From contig JAUYEO010000152.1 of assembly GCA_030689795.1 (NCBI GenBank), positions 1-12,063 of the forward strand: 12,063 nt of DNA. Direction: 5' to 3'. The DNA is from Desulfobacterales bacterium. Lineage in GTDB: Bacteria; Desulfobacterota; Desulfobacteria; Desulfobacterales; RPRI01. Below the pieces are notes generated by a model that saw only the letters and a program-made list of their open reading frames with translations, was not told the DNA's origin and did no database searches. Of this stretch, positions 1 to 6,267 are shown piece by piece (position 1 is the first letter of the stretch; each line of letters begins with the position of its first letter). The position numbers and the translations under genes were made by a program.

Positions 1-21
1 AAAGTCATATGCGAACGGATT

Positions 22-128
22 TGAGATTTTTGGGAAATAGATTTTTAAAGAACTGAGCGTTAAAAATCATCCGCCATAATTCTGGCGGATGATTTAGCGA
101 AGTCATTTAAAAATCCCCAAAAAGCTCA
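22..128. repeat. Large nested inverted repeat upstream of uppP
   Basis: The core is a perfect 13-bp inverted repeat, 64-76 (AAATCATCCGCCA) against 83-95 (TGGCGGATGATTT), with a 6-nt loop. Outside it the arms match again with small gaps: ATTTTTAAA at 41-49 against TTTAAAAAT near 104-112, and TGAG-TTTTTGGG from 22 against CCCCAAAAA-CTCA ending at 128. The element is thus about 107 nt of interrupted palindrome. No T tract follows the core stem, so it is not a classical intrinsic terminator. It could be a palindromic intergenic repeat (REP/MITE-like) or a long mRNA hairpin at the end of an upstream gene outside the window. No coding potential is seen in 1-192. Confidence 0.6.
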
Positions 129-155
129 TTAAGAGAGCATATTTGGACTTTTTAC

Positions 156-173
156 GAAACCATCGAAGGTTTC
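156..173. repeat. Small hairpin before uppP
   Basis: GAAACC (156-161) and GGTTTC (168-173) form a perfect 6-bp inverted repeat with a 6-nt loop, 19 nt before the uppP start. It could be an operator half-site pair, a 5'-UTR hairpin, or the edge of the repeat element just upstream. Nothing in the sequence decides between these. Confidence 0.35.
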
Positions 174-192
174 ATGGGAATAAATAATTGAT

Positions 193-1014
193 ATGAATAT
201 TTTTCAGGCAATAATTCTTGGAATCGTACAGGGACTGACGGAGTTTCTTCCGGTCAGCAGCTCGGGACATCTTGTGCTTGTTCAACATCTTTTCGGACTG
301 AAAGAGGCAGAGCTCTTTTTTGACATAAGTGTCCATCTGGGCACCATTGTTGCCGTCTTCATCTTTTTCCGGCAGGATATTTATGCTATCATTCTTTCAG
401 TTTTACGCTACTGTAAAATGGTCTTTAAAACCGGCTCTTTTTCTCCCGCAAACGAAGATTCCGACTTAAGGCTCGCTTTATTGATTATCATAGGCTCAAT
501 CCCTACAGCCATAATCGGTCTTCTTTTTCGCAAAATTGCGGATCAACTCTTTTCATCCGTCTTAATTGCGGGCTCGATGCTTATTTTGACCGGCATTATT
601 TTATTTTTCACGCGTTTCGTAAAAAGCTCAAAAAAAGGGATCCCCAATTTTTCACTAAAAGATGCTTTCATCATAGGAATTTCCCAGGGCCTTGCAATAA
701 TGCCGGGATTATCCAGATCAGGAACGACCATGGCGACAGGTTTGTTTCTTGGATTAAATCATGAAACAGCGGCGAGATATTCGTTTCTTCTTTCCATACC
801 GGCTATACTCGGCGCATCATTATTGAGCTTCGGTGATCTATCCGGCAGCGAATCTGTTCAAATAAAGACTGCGGTTACAGGCGCTGTTGCCTCATGTATT
901 GTAGGATATTTTGCGCTTAATTTCCTTTTTTACATTGTCAGGCGGGGCCGGCTGCACTATTTTTCGCCGTATTGCATTGCGATCGGAATATTTTCTTTAA
1001 TCATCGGGCTATAG
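193..1014 (+). CDS. uppP: Undecaprenyl-diphosphate phosphatase (BacA/UppP family)
   Basis: This integral inner-membrane enzyme dephosphorylates undecaprenyl diphosphate to the monophosphate, recycling the lipid carrier for peptidoglycan and O-antigen synthesis; overexpression of the family gives bacitracin resistance. At 273 residues it has the usual length. The two family motifs are present: TEFLPVSSSGH at 16-26 and PGLSRSGTT at 171-179, which contains the catalytic-site arginine (R175). Hydrophobic stretches span most of the protein, including about 43-59, 94-112, 122-141, 196-212, 228-249 and 259-272. Residue 13 is Gln where E. coli has Glu, a common variant in the family. The start is the first ATG of the frame, with only a weak GGGAA about a dozen nucleotides upstream. 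A strong AAAGGAGGGAG lies just after the stop, for the next gene, so the two are probably one transcript. Confidence 0.95.
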   Translation: MNIFQAIILGIVQGLTEFLPVSSSGHLVLVQHLFGLKEAELFFDISVHLGTIVAVFIFFRQDIYAIILSVLRYCKMVFKTGSFSPANEDSDLRLALLIIIGSIPTAIIGLLFRKIADQLFSSVLIAGSMLILTGIILFFTRFVKSSKKGIPNFSLKDAFIIGISQGLAIMPGLSRSGTTMATGLFLGLNHETAARYSFLLSIPAILGASLLSFGDLSGSESVQIKTAVTGAVASCIVGYFALNFLFYIVRRGRLHYFSPYCIAIGIFSLIIGL

Positions 1015-1030
1015 TAAAGGAGGGAGAATC

Positions 1031-2383
1031 ATGAATCCTGGAATCTTCAGAGAATATGATATAAGGGGGATAACCGGTAAGGATCTTACAGAAGAAGATG
1101 TAATATTGATTGGAAAAGGGATTGGCACCTACCTTCTTGAGCGCGGCAAATCAAAGCTGACTGTCGGGCGTGACTGCCGGTTAACCTCGGACAGCTACGC
1201 AGAAAGAGTTATTGAAGGACTGTTGTCAACCGGCTGTGATGTGATTGATATCGGAATCTGCCCTACCCCTGTTCTTTATTTTTCCATACAGCATCTTAAC
1301 CGGGAAGGCGCCGTAATGGTTACCGCCAGCCACAATCCCCCTGAGTATAATGGTTTCAAAGTGTGCATCGGCTCCGATTCCCTGCACGGCAAGGAACTTC
1401 TTGAAATACTAGAAATCATTAATAAAAAAACTTTTCCGTCGGGAAAAGGCTCCCGCTCCTTTTCAGATGTAATTACGCCGTATAAGGAATTTCTTAATAA
1501 AAACATATCCATATCAAGGCCTCTTAAAGTCGGGATTGACGCAGGAAACGGAACAGCCGGTGTAATTGCGGTTCCGGTTTTAAAAAGTCTCGGATGCGGG
1601 GTTCATGATCTTTATTGTGACATGGACGGCACTTTCCCCAATCATGAAGCCGACCCGACGGTTTTAAAGAATATGAAAGACCTGATAGCGCTTGTCAGGG
1701 AGAAGGGCCTGGACCTCGGCATCGGTTACGACGGAGACGGCGACCGCATCGGAGTTGTCGACGAAAAAGGAAATATTGTTTTTGGCGACCAGCTCATGAT
1801 TATTTTTTCAAGGGAGATTCTTTCAAGAAAACCGGGCGCAACTTTCATATCCGAAGTCAAATGCTCAAAGACAATGTACGATGACATCGAAAAACACGGG
1901 GGCCGGGCAGTCATGTGGAAAACCGGGCATTCTCTCATAAAGAAAAAAATGAAAGAGGAAAAAGCCGAACTTGCGGGGGAGATGAGCGGTCACATGTTCT
2001 TTGCCGATCGCTATTTCGGCTTTGACGATGCACTCTACGCATCCTGCAGGCTCCTTGAAATAATCGCAAATACAGGGAAGAAAATTTCAGAGCTTTTATC
2101 CGATGTTCCGAAAACATATTCAACGCCCGAAATCAGGGTTGAATGCCCTGACGACAAGAAATTCGCCCTCGTTAAAAAAGTTACGGAATTTTTCAGGAAA
2201 AATTATAAGATAATAGACATTGACGGGGTAAGAGTGCTCTTTGAAGATGGATGGGGGCTTGTGCGGGCATCCAACACACAGCCGGCGCTTGTGCTGAGGT
2301 TCGAAGCAATGTCTGAAAAAAGATTGAAAGAGATAAGAGATCTGGTTGAGTCGACACTTGCAAAAATCCGGGAAGAGCTTTGA
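1031..2383 (+). CDS. Phosphomannomutase/phosphoglucomutase
   Basis: This alpha-D-phosphohexomutase interconverts hexose-6-phosphate and hexose-1-phosphate (mannose and/or glucose) in the cytoplasm, feeding GDP-mannose or UDP-glucose for surface polysaccharide. At 450 residues it is full length for the AlgC/ManB group. All four landmark loops are visible: the phosphoserine loop TASHNPPEYNG at 98-108 (Ser100 carries the phosphate), the magnesium loop DGDGDR at 234-239, the sugar-specificity loop GEMSGH at 316-321, and the phosphate-binding loop RASNTQP at 412-418. GEMSGH favours the bifunctional PMM/PGM type over phosphoglucosamine mutase (GlmM). Mannose versus glucose preference cannot be read from sequence. 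The start has a strong SD (AAAGGAGGGAG, about 1017-1027). The gene begins 16 nt after uppP and converges with the minus-strand gene ending at 2437; no terminator hairpin is obvious in the 53-nt gap. Confidence 0.93.
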   Translation: MNPGIFREYDIRGITGKDLTEEDVILIGKGIGTYLLERGKSKLTVGRDCRLTSDSYAERVIEGLLSTGCDVIDIGICPTPVLYFSIQHLNREGAVMVTASHNPPEYNGFKVCIGSDSLHGKELLEILEIINKKTFPSGKGSRSFSDVITPYKEFLNKNISISRPLKVGIDAGNGTAGVIAVPVLKSLGCGVHDLYCDMDGTFPNHEADPTVLKNMKDLIALVREKGLDLGIGYDGDGDRIGVVDEKGNIVFGDQLMIIFSREILSRKPGATFISEVKCSKTMYDDIEKHGGRAVMWKTGHSLIKKKMKEEKAELAGEMSGHMFFADRYFGFDDALYASCRLLEIIANTGKKISELLSDVPKTYSTPEIRVECPDDKKFALVKKVTEFFRKNYKIIDIDGVRVLFEDGWGLVRASNTQPALVLRFEAMSEKRLKEIRDLVESTLAKIREEL

Positions 2384-2436
2384 TCTTTTATGAGCTTCCT
2401 AGATATAATATCGCAATGGATCATGAATTGACTATT

Positions 2437-3660
2437 TTACTTAACAGACTTCTTTATCCTTATTTTATCGTTGGCTTTCTTTAAGGTATCGCTCAAGACT
2501 TCTATATCGACCGGCTTTTGCAGAAATGCAAATGCGCCCAGCCTCATGCACAATTCCCTGTCGGCCTCTGTGCCGTGCCCGGTAAGAATTATCACCTCGA
2601 TATCAGGGTTGCTCTGTTTAACCCGCCTTAAAACTTCGATGCCGTTCATGCCGGGCATCTTAAGATCAAGAATCATGACTTCCGGCTCGTCTTCCGAAAC
2701 CAGATTGATCGCCGATTCTCCGTCATATGCCACAGCCGAACCCACGTCACGCCTGATGAGACGATCCGACAGAGTCTGTACAAAATCACGCTCGTCATCA
2801 ACGAGCAGAACTTTGGACGGCATCTTGAAATCATATTTTCTGTATATATCCGTCTGGTAGTATCCCTCTCCCGCTTTAGTCTCAACCGCCCTGACTCCGG
2901 GCACTTTGCGGGCGATAGTCTTGAGCTCGTCTTCAAGCTTGCTCAGAAGAAGAACATGTTTGTTTATGATTAATGTCACAGCGCCGTCTTTTGCCGAAAT
3001 ATCGACATTATGCCCTTCCCGGGCAAGGTGCATCTCCACTTTTGAGGCGATGAGAAAATCATCAACCGCCTTTTGGGAACGGCTTGACGGTTTTACAACT
3101 TCCTTTCCGGCGTTGTCTATAATAAGAGATACCGCCTTCTCCATATCCATCTTATCCATCGGTATGACAAGATCGTACAGGGAGGAATCCCACGGATCAT
3201 TTTTCTTAAACAGGTTGCTTATCCAGGCTATCCTGTCTTCATCCTGTTTATGAATCAGTTTTACGGCTTCTTTTTCTGAGATATTCTGCTCGGCAGCGGC
3301 ATGGGAAGCCCTGAACTTCATGTCTGCGATAATGCACACCCTTAACACATGGCTGATGCTTTGGGGAATGATCCGTCCCGTAAAGCCTGAAATAAGAATT
3401 TCGTCACCGGACAGCTTTTCGGCTACAGCAAGTTTCAGCCAGGTGGTTGAAACCTCCTTTTCGTGTGTAAAGTTATTATAAACAGATTCTTTGGCCGAGA
3501 AAGCTCTCATTATAATATTTGCAGGCATACCTGAAAGCCTGCTTGCTTCGGCAACAATATCATTATCGGTTACAAGCTTATATCCCGTGGCTGAAAGCAC
3601 ATTCTTAACAACAGGTTCGTCTTTGCAGAAGGTGCCGCTGAAAACAGTAATTACAGACAT
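2437..3660 (-). CDS. Cytidylate-kinase-like / BON-like / receiver-domain fusion protein
   Basis: This 407-residue composite protein appears soluble. Residues 1 to about 190 resemble the cytidylate-kinase-like family (nucleoside monophosphate kinase fold): an N-terminal beta strand and loop (VITVFSGT), the segment DNDIVAEASRLSG, and a C-terminal WDSSLYDLVIPMDKMDMEKA stretch. The loop that should be a P-loop (GTFCKDEPV) lacks GK[ST], so kinase activity is doubtful. Residues about 203-263 look BON-like (short alpha-beta repeat ending VPGVRAVE). Residues 282-398 are a complete receiver: acidic D288/D289, phospho-acceptor D332 in ILDLKMPG, T360 and K382. There is no DNA-binding output domain; the receiver is C-terminal, so phosphorylation may control the N-terminal part (inference). 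The start ATG has a strong GGGAGG (3667-3672) six nucleotides upstream. Its receiver closely resembles the CheY-like protein encoded divergently at 3992. No histidine kinase is in the window. Confidence 0.82.
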   Translation of the reverse strand: MSVITVFSGTFCKDEPVVKNVLSATGYKLVTDNDIVAEASRLSGMPANIIMRAFSAKESVYNNFTHEKEVSTTWLKLAVAEKLSGDEILISGFTGRIIPQSISHVLRVCIIADMKFRASHAAAEQNISEKEAVKLIHKQDEDRIAWISNLFKKNDPWDSSLYDLVIPMDKMDMEKAVSLIIDNAGKEVVKPSSRSQKAVDDFLIASKVEMHLAREGHNVDISAKDGAVTLIINKHVLLLSKLEDELKTIARKVPGVRAVETKAGEGYYQTDIYRKYDFKMPSKVLLVDDERDFVQTLSDRLIRRDVGSAVAYDGESAINLVSEDEPEVMILDLKMPGMNGIEVLRRVKQSNPDIEVIILTGHGTEADRELCMRLGAFAFLQKPVDIEVLSDTLKKANDKIRIKKSVK

Positions 3661-3666
3661 AAAAAA

Positions 3667-3672
3667 CCTCCC
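3667..3672 (-). promoter_or_regulatory. Shine-Dalgarno of the kinase-like/receiver gene
   Basis: Reading the minus strand, GGGAGG lies six nucleotides before the ATG at 3660. This fixes the start codon and rules out upstream extension. Confidence 0.8.
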
Positions 3673-3679
3673 TTTTTTA

Positions 3680-3811
3680 ATCTATTATCAGGCAAGACGG
3701 CATGCCAGCGGACACAGCTCTTTCCTATAATAACGTCTCTTCACCCGACGCGTCAATATCATTGATGCCGTTGCACACTATTACAATATGCTTAAGATTC
3801 TTTTTCGTCAT
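3680..3811 (-). pseudogene. Remnant of a SulP anion transporter STAS domain
   Basis: On the minus strand an ATG at 3811 opens 28 codons, giving MTKKNLKHIVIVCN, then GINDIDASGEETLL and a TAG at 3725-3727. The same frame continues past the stop as ERAVSAGMPSC before a second stop at 3677-3679. The strand followed by G-I-N-D-I-D-A-S-G-E-E is the hallmark of the C-terminal STAS domain of SulP-type sulfate/bicarbonate transporters, where this loop precedes helix 1. The transporter's membrane part and the rest of STAS are absent, and the frame is closed on both sides, so it is read as a decayed fragment, not a small gene. There is no good SD before the ATG. It lies just upstream of, and on the same strand as, the kinase-like/receiver gene, suggesting a former operon. 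The family call rests on motif memory and needs a search. Confidence 0.62.
3727..3756 (-). promoter_or_regulatory. Candidate sigma-70 promoter for the kinase-like/receiver gene
   Basis: Minus strand: TTGACG (3751-3756), an 18-nt spacer, then TATTAT (3727-3732), about 65 nt before the start codon at 3660. The -35 box lies inside the STAS remnant, so the transporter fragment would have been co-opted as promoter DNA. This is sequence resemblance only. Confidence 0.38.
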
Positions 3812-3928
3812 GTCATCTCATCTCTTTGCGTTCCTTTTCTTTCAAGCTCTTTTCATTTTGTTTTACCGGTTAACATCTGCGGATTGTGAAATGACAAGCC
3901 TTTTCGAAACAGAATATCCTGTTTTGTA

Positions 3929-3957
3929 TTGACTCTTTGGCGGTTTTTAAATAGATT
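3929..3957 (+). promoter_or_regulatory. Candidate sigma-70 promoter for the CheY-like gene
   Basis: TTGACT (3929-3934), a 17-nt spacer, then TAGATT (3952-3957), ending 34 nt before the ATG at 3992. Hexamers and spacing are both close to consensus. It lies in the divergent gap 3661-3991, which otherwise holds the SulP remnant and no gene I can support. Confidence 0.5.
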
Positions 3958-3991
3958 CTGCCTGTTTATTGCGCATATACGGAGGAAAAAG

Positions 3992-4372
3992 ATGGAAAAA
4001 ATCAAGGTCATGCTGGTCGATGATGAAGAAGAGTTTGTAACGACTCTGTCCGAGCGGATCCAGAGGCGGGATTTCAACTCATCGGTTGCTTTTACCGGTG
4101 AGCAGGCTTTGCAGATTGTTGACGACCAGGTTCCGGATGTCATGATTCTTGACCTTAAAATGCCGGGCATTGGCGGCATGGAAGTTCTTCGGAGGGTAAA
4201 AAAAGCATATCCAAAAGTCAAGGTTATTATCCTGACAGGACACGGATCGGAAAAAGACAAGAAAGAGGCTTTATCTCTGGGCGCTTTCGGTTATCTTCAG
4301 AAACCGGTCCAGATAGACGAGCTTGCAAGGCAGATAATAAACGCGCATAAATCCGGGGCAAAAGACAGATAA
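3992..4372 (+). CDS. Stand-alone CheY-like response regulator
   Basis: This single receiver domain of 126 residues has no output domain, so it probably acts by protein-protein contact or phosphorelay in the cytoplasm. Receiver landmarks are D10/D11/E12, phospho-acceptor D54 in MILDLKMPG, T82 in LTGHG and K104 in LQKPV. An in-frame ATG at 3929 gives 21 extra residues, but the ATG at 3992 is preferred: it has GGAGG (3981-3985) at 6-nt spacing, and the protein then begins like a typical receiver (MEKIKVMLVDDE). It shares long blocks with the receiver of the divergent fusion protein (VMILDLKMPG, EVLRRVK, VIILTGHG, LQKPV), pointing to duplication. The start of a third, broken receiver follows immediately. 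The partner kinase is not in the window. Confidence 0.9.
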   Translation: MEKIKVMLVDDEEEFVTTLSERIQRRDFNSSVAFTGEQALQIVDDQVPDVMILDLKMPGIGGMEVLRRVKKAYPKVKVIILTGHGSEKDKKEALSLGAFGYLQKPVQIDELARQIINAHKSGAKDR

Positions 4373-4443
4373 ACATAAAAGGCCTGCTTGTTGACGATGA
4401 GAAAGAATTTATTCAAACTCTAAGAAACCGATCGATACGAACG
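4372..4443 (+). pseudogene. Fragment of a third receiver domain
   Basis: Directly after the regulator's stop, in another frame, the DNA translates as NIKGLLVDDEKEFIQTLRNR. This is the first beta strand, acidic pocket and helix 1 of a receiver, matching KVMLVDDEEEFVTTLSER of the upstream gene. Similarity ends about codon 20. The frame stays open to a TGA at 4555-4557 but no longer resembles a receiver: the Asp, Thr and Lys of the active site are missing. There is no ATG and no SD. I read it as a broken duplicate. The remaining gap to 4543 holds only a small CGGGT/ACCCG hairpin (4498-4511). Confidence 0.65.
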
Positions 4444-4543
4444 ATTTCGTCGGCAACATATTATTATAAGCTGAAAAAGGGGTCTTTTCATGACAAACGG
4501 GTCGGAACCCGGTTCAGCGTAATTCAACCATTAACAGGCCGGC

Positions 4544-5968
4544 ATGAAACAACTTGAAAAACTGATAAAGAGAATAATTTACAGGGTTAATATCAATCTC
4601 AGAGAGCACGGATCCTTTGATGTAGAGCCCTATCTCCGTGAAATAGTACCGATAAAGAAACTTGTTAAGTTTTACGCTTTCTACGGTATTACATCTCATC
4701 ATCCTCTTTATTTTCATTTCAGCAATTCAAATCTTGCCGGAAGTTATTTCCTCGGAAAATGCACAGTCGACAATTCCGTGCTGTATAAAAGCGACATAAG
4801 AGGCGACGAGTTAAAGACAAAAGGAGATGTTTTTCATTTCCAGGGAGCCGACATAGCTCTCGATCATGATGAAAAAATTTCAATCAGCGACAGTTTTCTT
4901 ATTAAAACCCTTGTGCACAATTATTCTCATGACCCTGAAAATCTTGAAGAATTCATAATTAAAAATACGGCTTCAACTCCTTATGCAAATATTCACGGGG
5001 CCCCGGTCGAAGGATGCTTTCTGGGTCCATTTTCAACCGTTGACCTTACAACCATGAATGATTGCGTAATAGGCCGTTTTGCCTATGTCCAGGTCGGAGA
5101 AATAATTCATCAGCGGGTTGAGCCGGGAAGTATCTTAATAAGAAAAGCTGAAGCATTCGACTTCAGCTACCGATTTCCTGAGAGCATTTTAAACAGGTAT
5201 ATCCGGTTTAAACCAGAAAAAGGACTTAGCGGTATTTTCATGGATTTTGTCGAAAGCCGGAAACAGGATTTTCAAGAAATTTTCAATGTCGTGCTTCTTA
5301 AATCACCAATGCCGATTCCTTTCGGAGCTTCAATAAGCCGTTATTCGGTCTGGAAGGGGAAAACACGGGTCAGTAAGAATGTTCTTGTCGCCCAGAGGGC
5401 ATACCTGGAAAATGCATTGCTCGGAAAAGGCTCAAATGCCCAGGAGAACTGCTACATAATAAATTCAAAACTTGAAGGATTCAACATCACCGCGCACGGC
5501 GCAAAAATCATAAATGCAAACCTCGGTGAAAAAACGTTTGTAGGTTTCAATTCGTTTTTGCATGGTACACCGGAATGCATGCTCAACATAGGAAAAGAAT
5601 CAATAATCATGCCGCACACGATAATTGATCTCAAGGAGCCTGTGAATATTCCTTCAGGGCATATAGTATGGGGTTATATCACCAATCAGGCGGATCTTGC
5701 TCAACATAGCCTGCCTCTTGACAAGCTGGCCGTAATCGACGGTGAAATCAAGATAGGAGTCATGCGGTTTCAGGGGAGCGGAGCGGTTTTTGTGAAGGAG
5801 TTCAAAGACCGTATAGAACATATACTCGAAGCAAACGGCGCCTTTTTTGACGGCACAAAATGCAAAGGCCATGCCCAGAAAGGCCAGAATATTGCCTACA
5901 ATATCATTCAGCCCTATCCGATGGGATCTCAGAAAGGATTATATCCGACGATAGACATAAGATTATGA
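4544..5968 (+). CDS. Left-handed beta-helix (hexapeptide-repeat-like) protein, function unknown
   Basis: A 474-residue protein with no signal peptide or membrane segment, likely cytoplasmic. I do not recognise a named gene. Two stretches have the short-period, small-hydrophobic pattern of left-handed beta-helix proteins: about 145-200 (CFLGPFSTVDLTTMNDCVIG, then FAYVQVGE) and about 262-372 (ENALLGKGSNAQENCYIINS, AKIINANLGEKTFVGFNSF). An alpha-helical insertion (about 212-252) separates them, and a non-repeat N-terminal helix (1-50) and a C-terminal cap (about 390-474) flank them. Such folds occur in acyltransferases and sugar-nucleotide enzymes, but no catalytic His/Asp set could be assigned, so transferase activity is only a possibility. 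The start ATG has a weak AGG upstream. The stop overlaps a following ATG (ATGA, 5965-5968), suggesting translational coupling to what used to follow. Confidence 0.8.
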   Translation: MKQLEKLIKRIIYRVNINLREHGSFDVEPYLREIVPIKKLVKFYAFYGITSHHPLYFHFSNSNLAGSYFLGKCTVDNSVLYKSDIRGDELKTKGDVFHFQGADIALDHDEKISISDSFLIKTLVHNYSHDPENLEEFIIKNTASTPYANIHGAPVEGCFLGPFSTVDLTTMNDCVIGRFAYVQVGEIIHQRVEPGSILIRKAEAFDFSYRFPESILNRYIRFKPEKGLSGIFMDFVESRKQDFQEIFNVVLLKSPMPIPFGASISRYSVWKGKTRVSKNVLVAQRAYLENALLGKGSNAQENCYIINSKLEGFNITAHGAKIINANLGEKTFVGFNSFLHGTPECMLNIGKESIIMPHTIIDLKEPVNIPSGHIVWGYITNQADLAQHSLPLDKLAVIDGEIKIGVMRFQGSGAVFVKEFKDRIEHILEANGAFFDGTKCKGHAQKGQNIAYNIIQPYPMGSQKGLYPTIDIRL

Positions 5969-6027
5969 ATATTTCAAACCGGCTGTATGTCCCGCCGATT
6001 GTCTCCCTTATCAGAATCAATATATGA
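5965..6027 (+). CDS. Possible 20-codon linking ORF
   Basis: An ATG overlapping the upstream stop (ATGA at 5965-5968) opens a 20-codon frame. It ends in a TGA at 6025-6027 that overlaps the ATG (6024) of the MFS remnant. The peptide has no recognisable motif and no independent SD. Double ATGA coupling is suggestive, but such a short frame may be chance. It could also be the remains of a frameshifted N-terminal extension of the transporter. Confidence 0.2.
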   Translation: MNISNRLYVPPIVSLIRINI

Positions 6028-6167
6028 ACTGGACGGACAGGAAAATCTTCGGAACTCTTTTTTTTTCAATATTTACGGCAGTCATTGGTGTTGGACTTGT
6101 CGTTCCTTTATTGCCTGTTTACGCGCACGACCTCGGAGCTGCGGGGTCTTCGACCCGCAGAGTTTAA
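6024..6167 (+). pseudogene. N-terminal stub of an MFS transporter
   Basis: The 47-codon frame starts MNWTDRKIFGTLFFSIFT and continues GVGLVVPLLPVYAHDLGA before TAA at 6165-6167. This is the cytoplasmic start and first transmembrane helix of a major facilitator superfamily permease of the drug-efflux/sugar type, including the characteristic P-L-L-P-x-Y-A-x-x-L-G-A ending of helix 1. A full MFS protein has about 400 residues and twelve helices; everything after helix 1 is gone. Similarity stops at about 6145, exactly at a GC-rich hairpin (6139-6160), which suggests a deletion or insertion breakpoint there. It may still be translated as a single-helix peptide through coupling to the upstream frame, but no function is expected. 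Confidence 0.68.
6139..6160. repeat. GC-rich hairpin at the MFS truncation point
   Basis: CTGCGGG (6139-6145) pairs perfectly with CCCGCAG (6154-6160) around an 8-nt loop. No T tract follows, so a terminator is unlikely. Its position at the point where MFS similarity ends suggests part of a mobile palindromic repeat or a recombination scar. Confidence 0.45.
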
Positions 6168-6179
6168 ACAGAAGTTGTG

Positions 6180-6207
6180 TTGACAACATTATTTTTGGCA
6201 TTATTTT
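6180..6207 (+). promoter_or_regulatory. Candidate sigma-70 promoter for dnaJ
   Basis: A perfect TTGACA (6180-6185), 16-nt spacer and TATTTT (6202-6207) lie about 60 nt before the dnaJ ATG, in AT-rich DNA. No heat-shock sigma-32 consensus or CIRCE-type inverted repeat was seen in 6168-6267. Confidence 0.45.
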
Positions 6208-6267
6208 ACGTTATTATTTTCAAAAATTAACAACAAACTTTCTTAATTCACTTTATCCGGGAATATA

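Noticed and set aside
231..237. Gln13 in UppP as a loss of an active-site Glu
   Set aside because: Gln at this position is common in bacterial UppP; the TEFLPVSSSGH and GLSRSG motifs are intact.
2471..3253. Plus-strand frames opposite the kinase-like/receiver gene (2471-2860 and 2906-3253)
   Set aside because: They are Ser/Arg-rich antisense shadows of a well-supported gene, with no SD.
3702..3932. Plus-strand open frame of 76 codons in the divergent gap
   Set aside because: There is no SD and no motif. The same DNA reads as a STAS-like core on the minus strand, which explains it better.
3929..3991. Longer N-terminus for the CheY-like protein from an ATG at 3929
   Set aside because: The 21 extra residues do not look like receiver sequence, and the region holds a promoter-like pair plus the GGAGG that serves the ATG at 3992.
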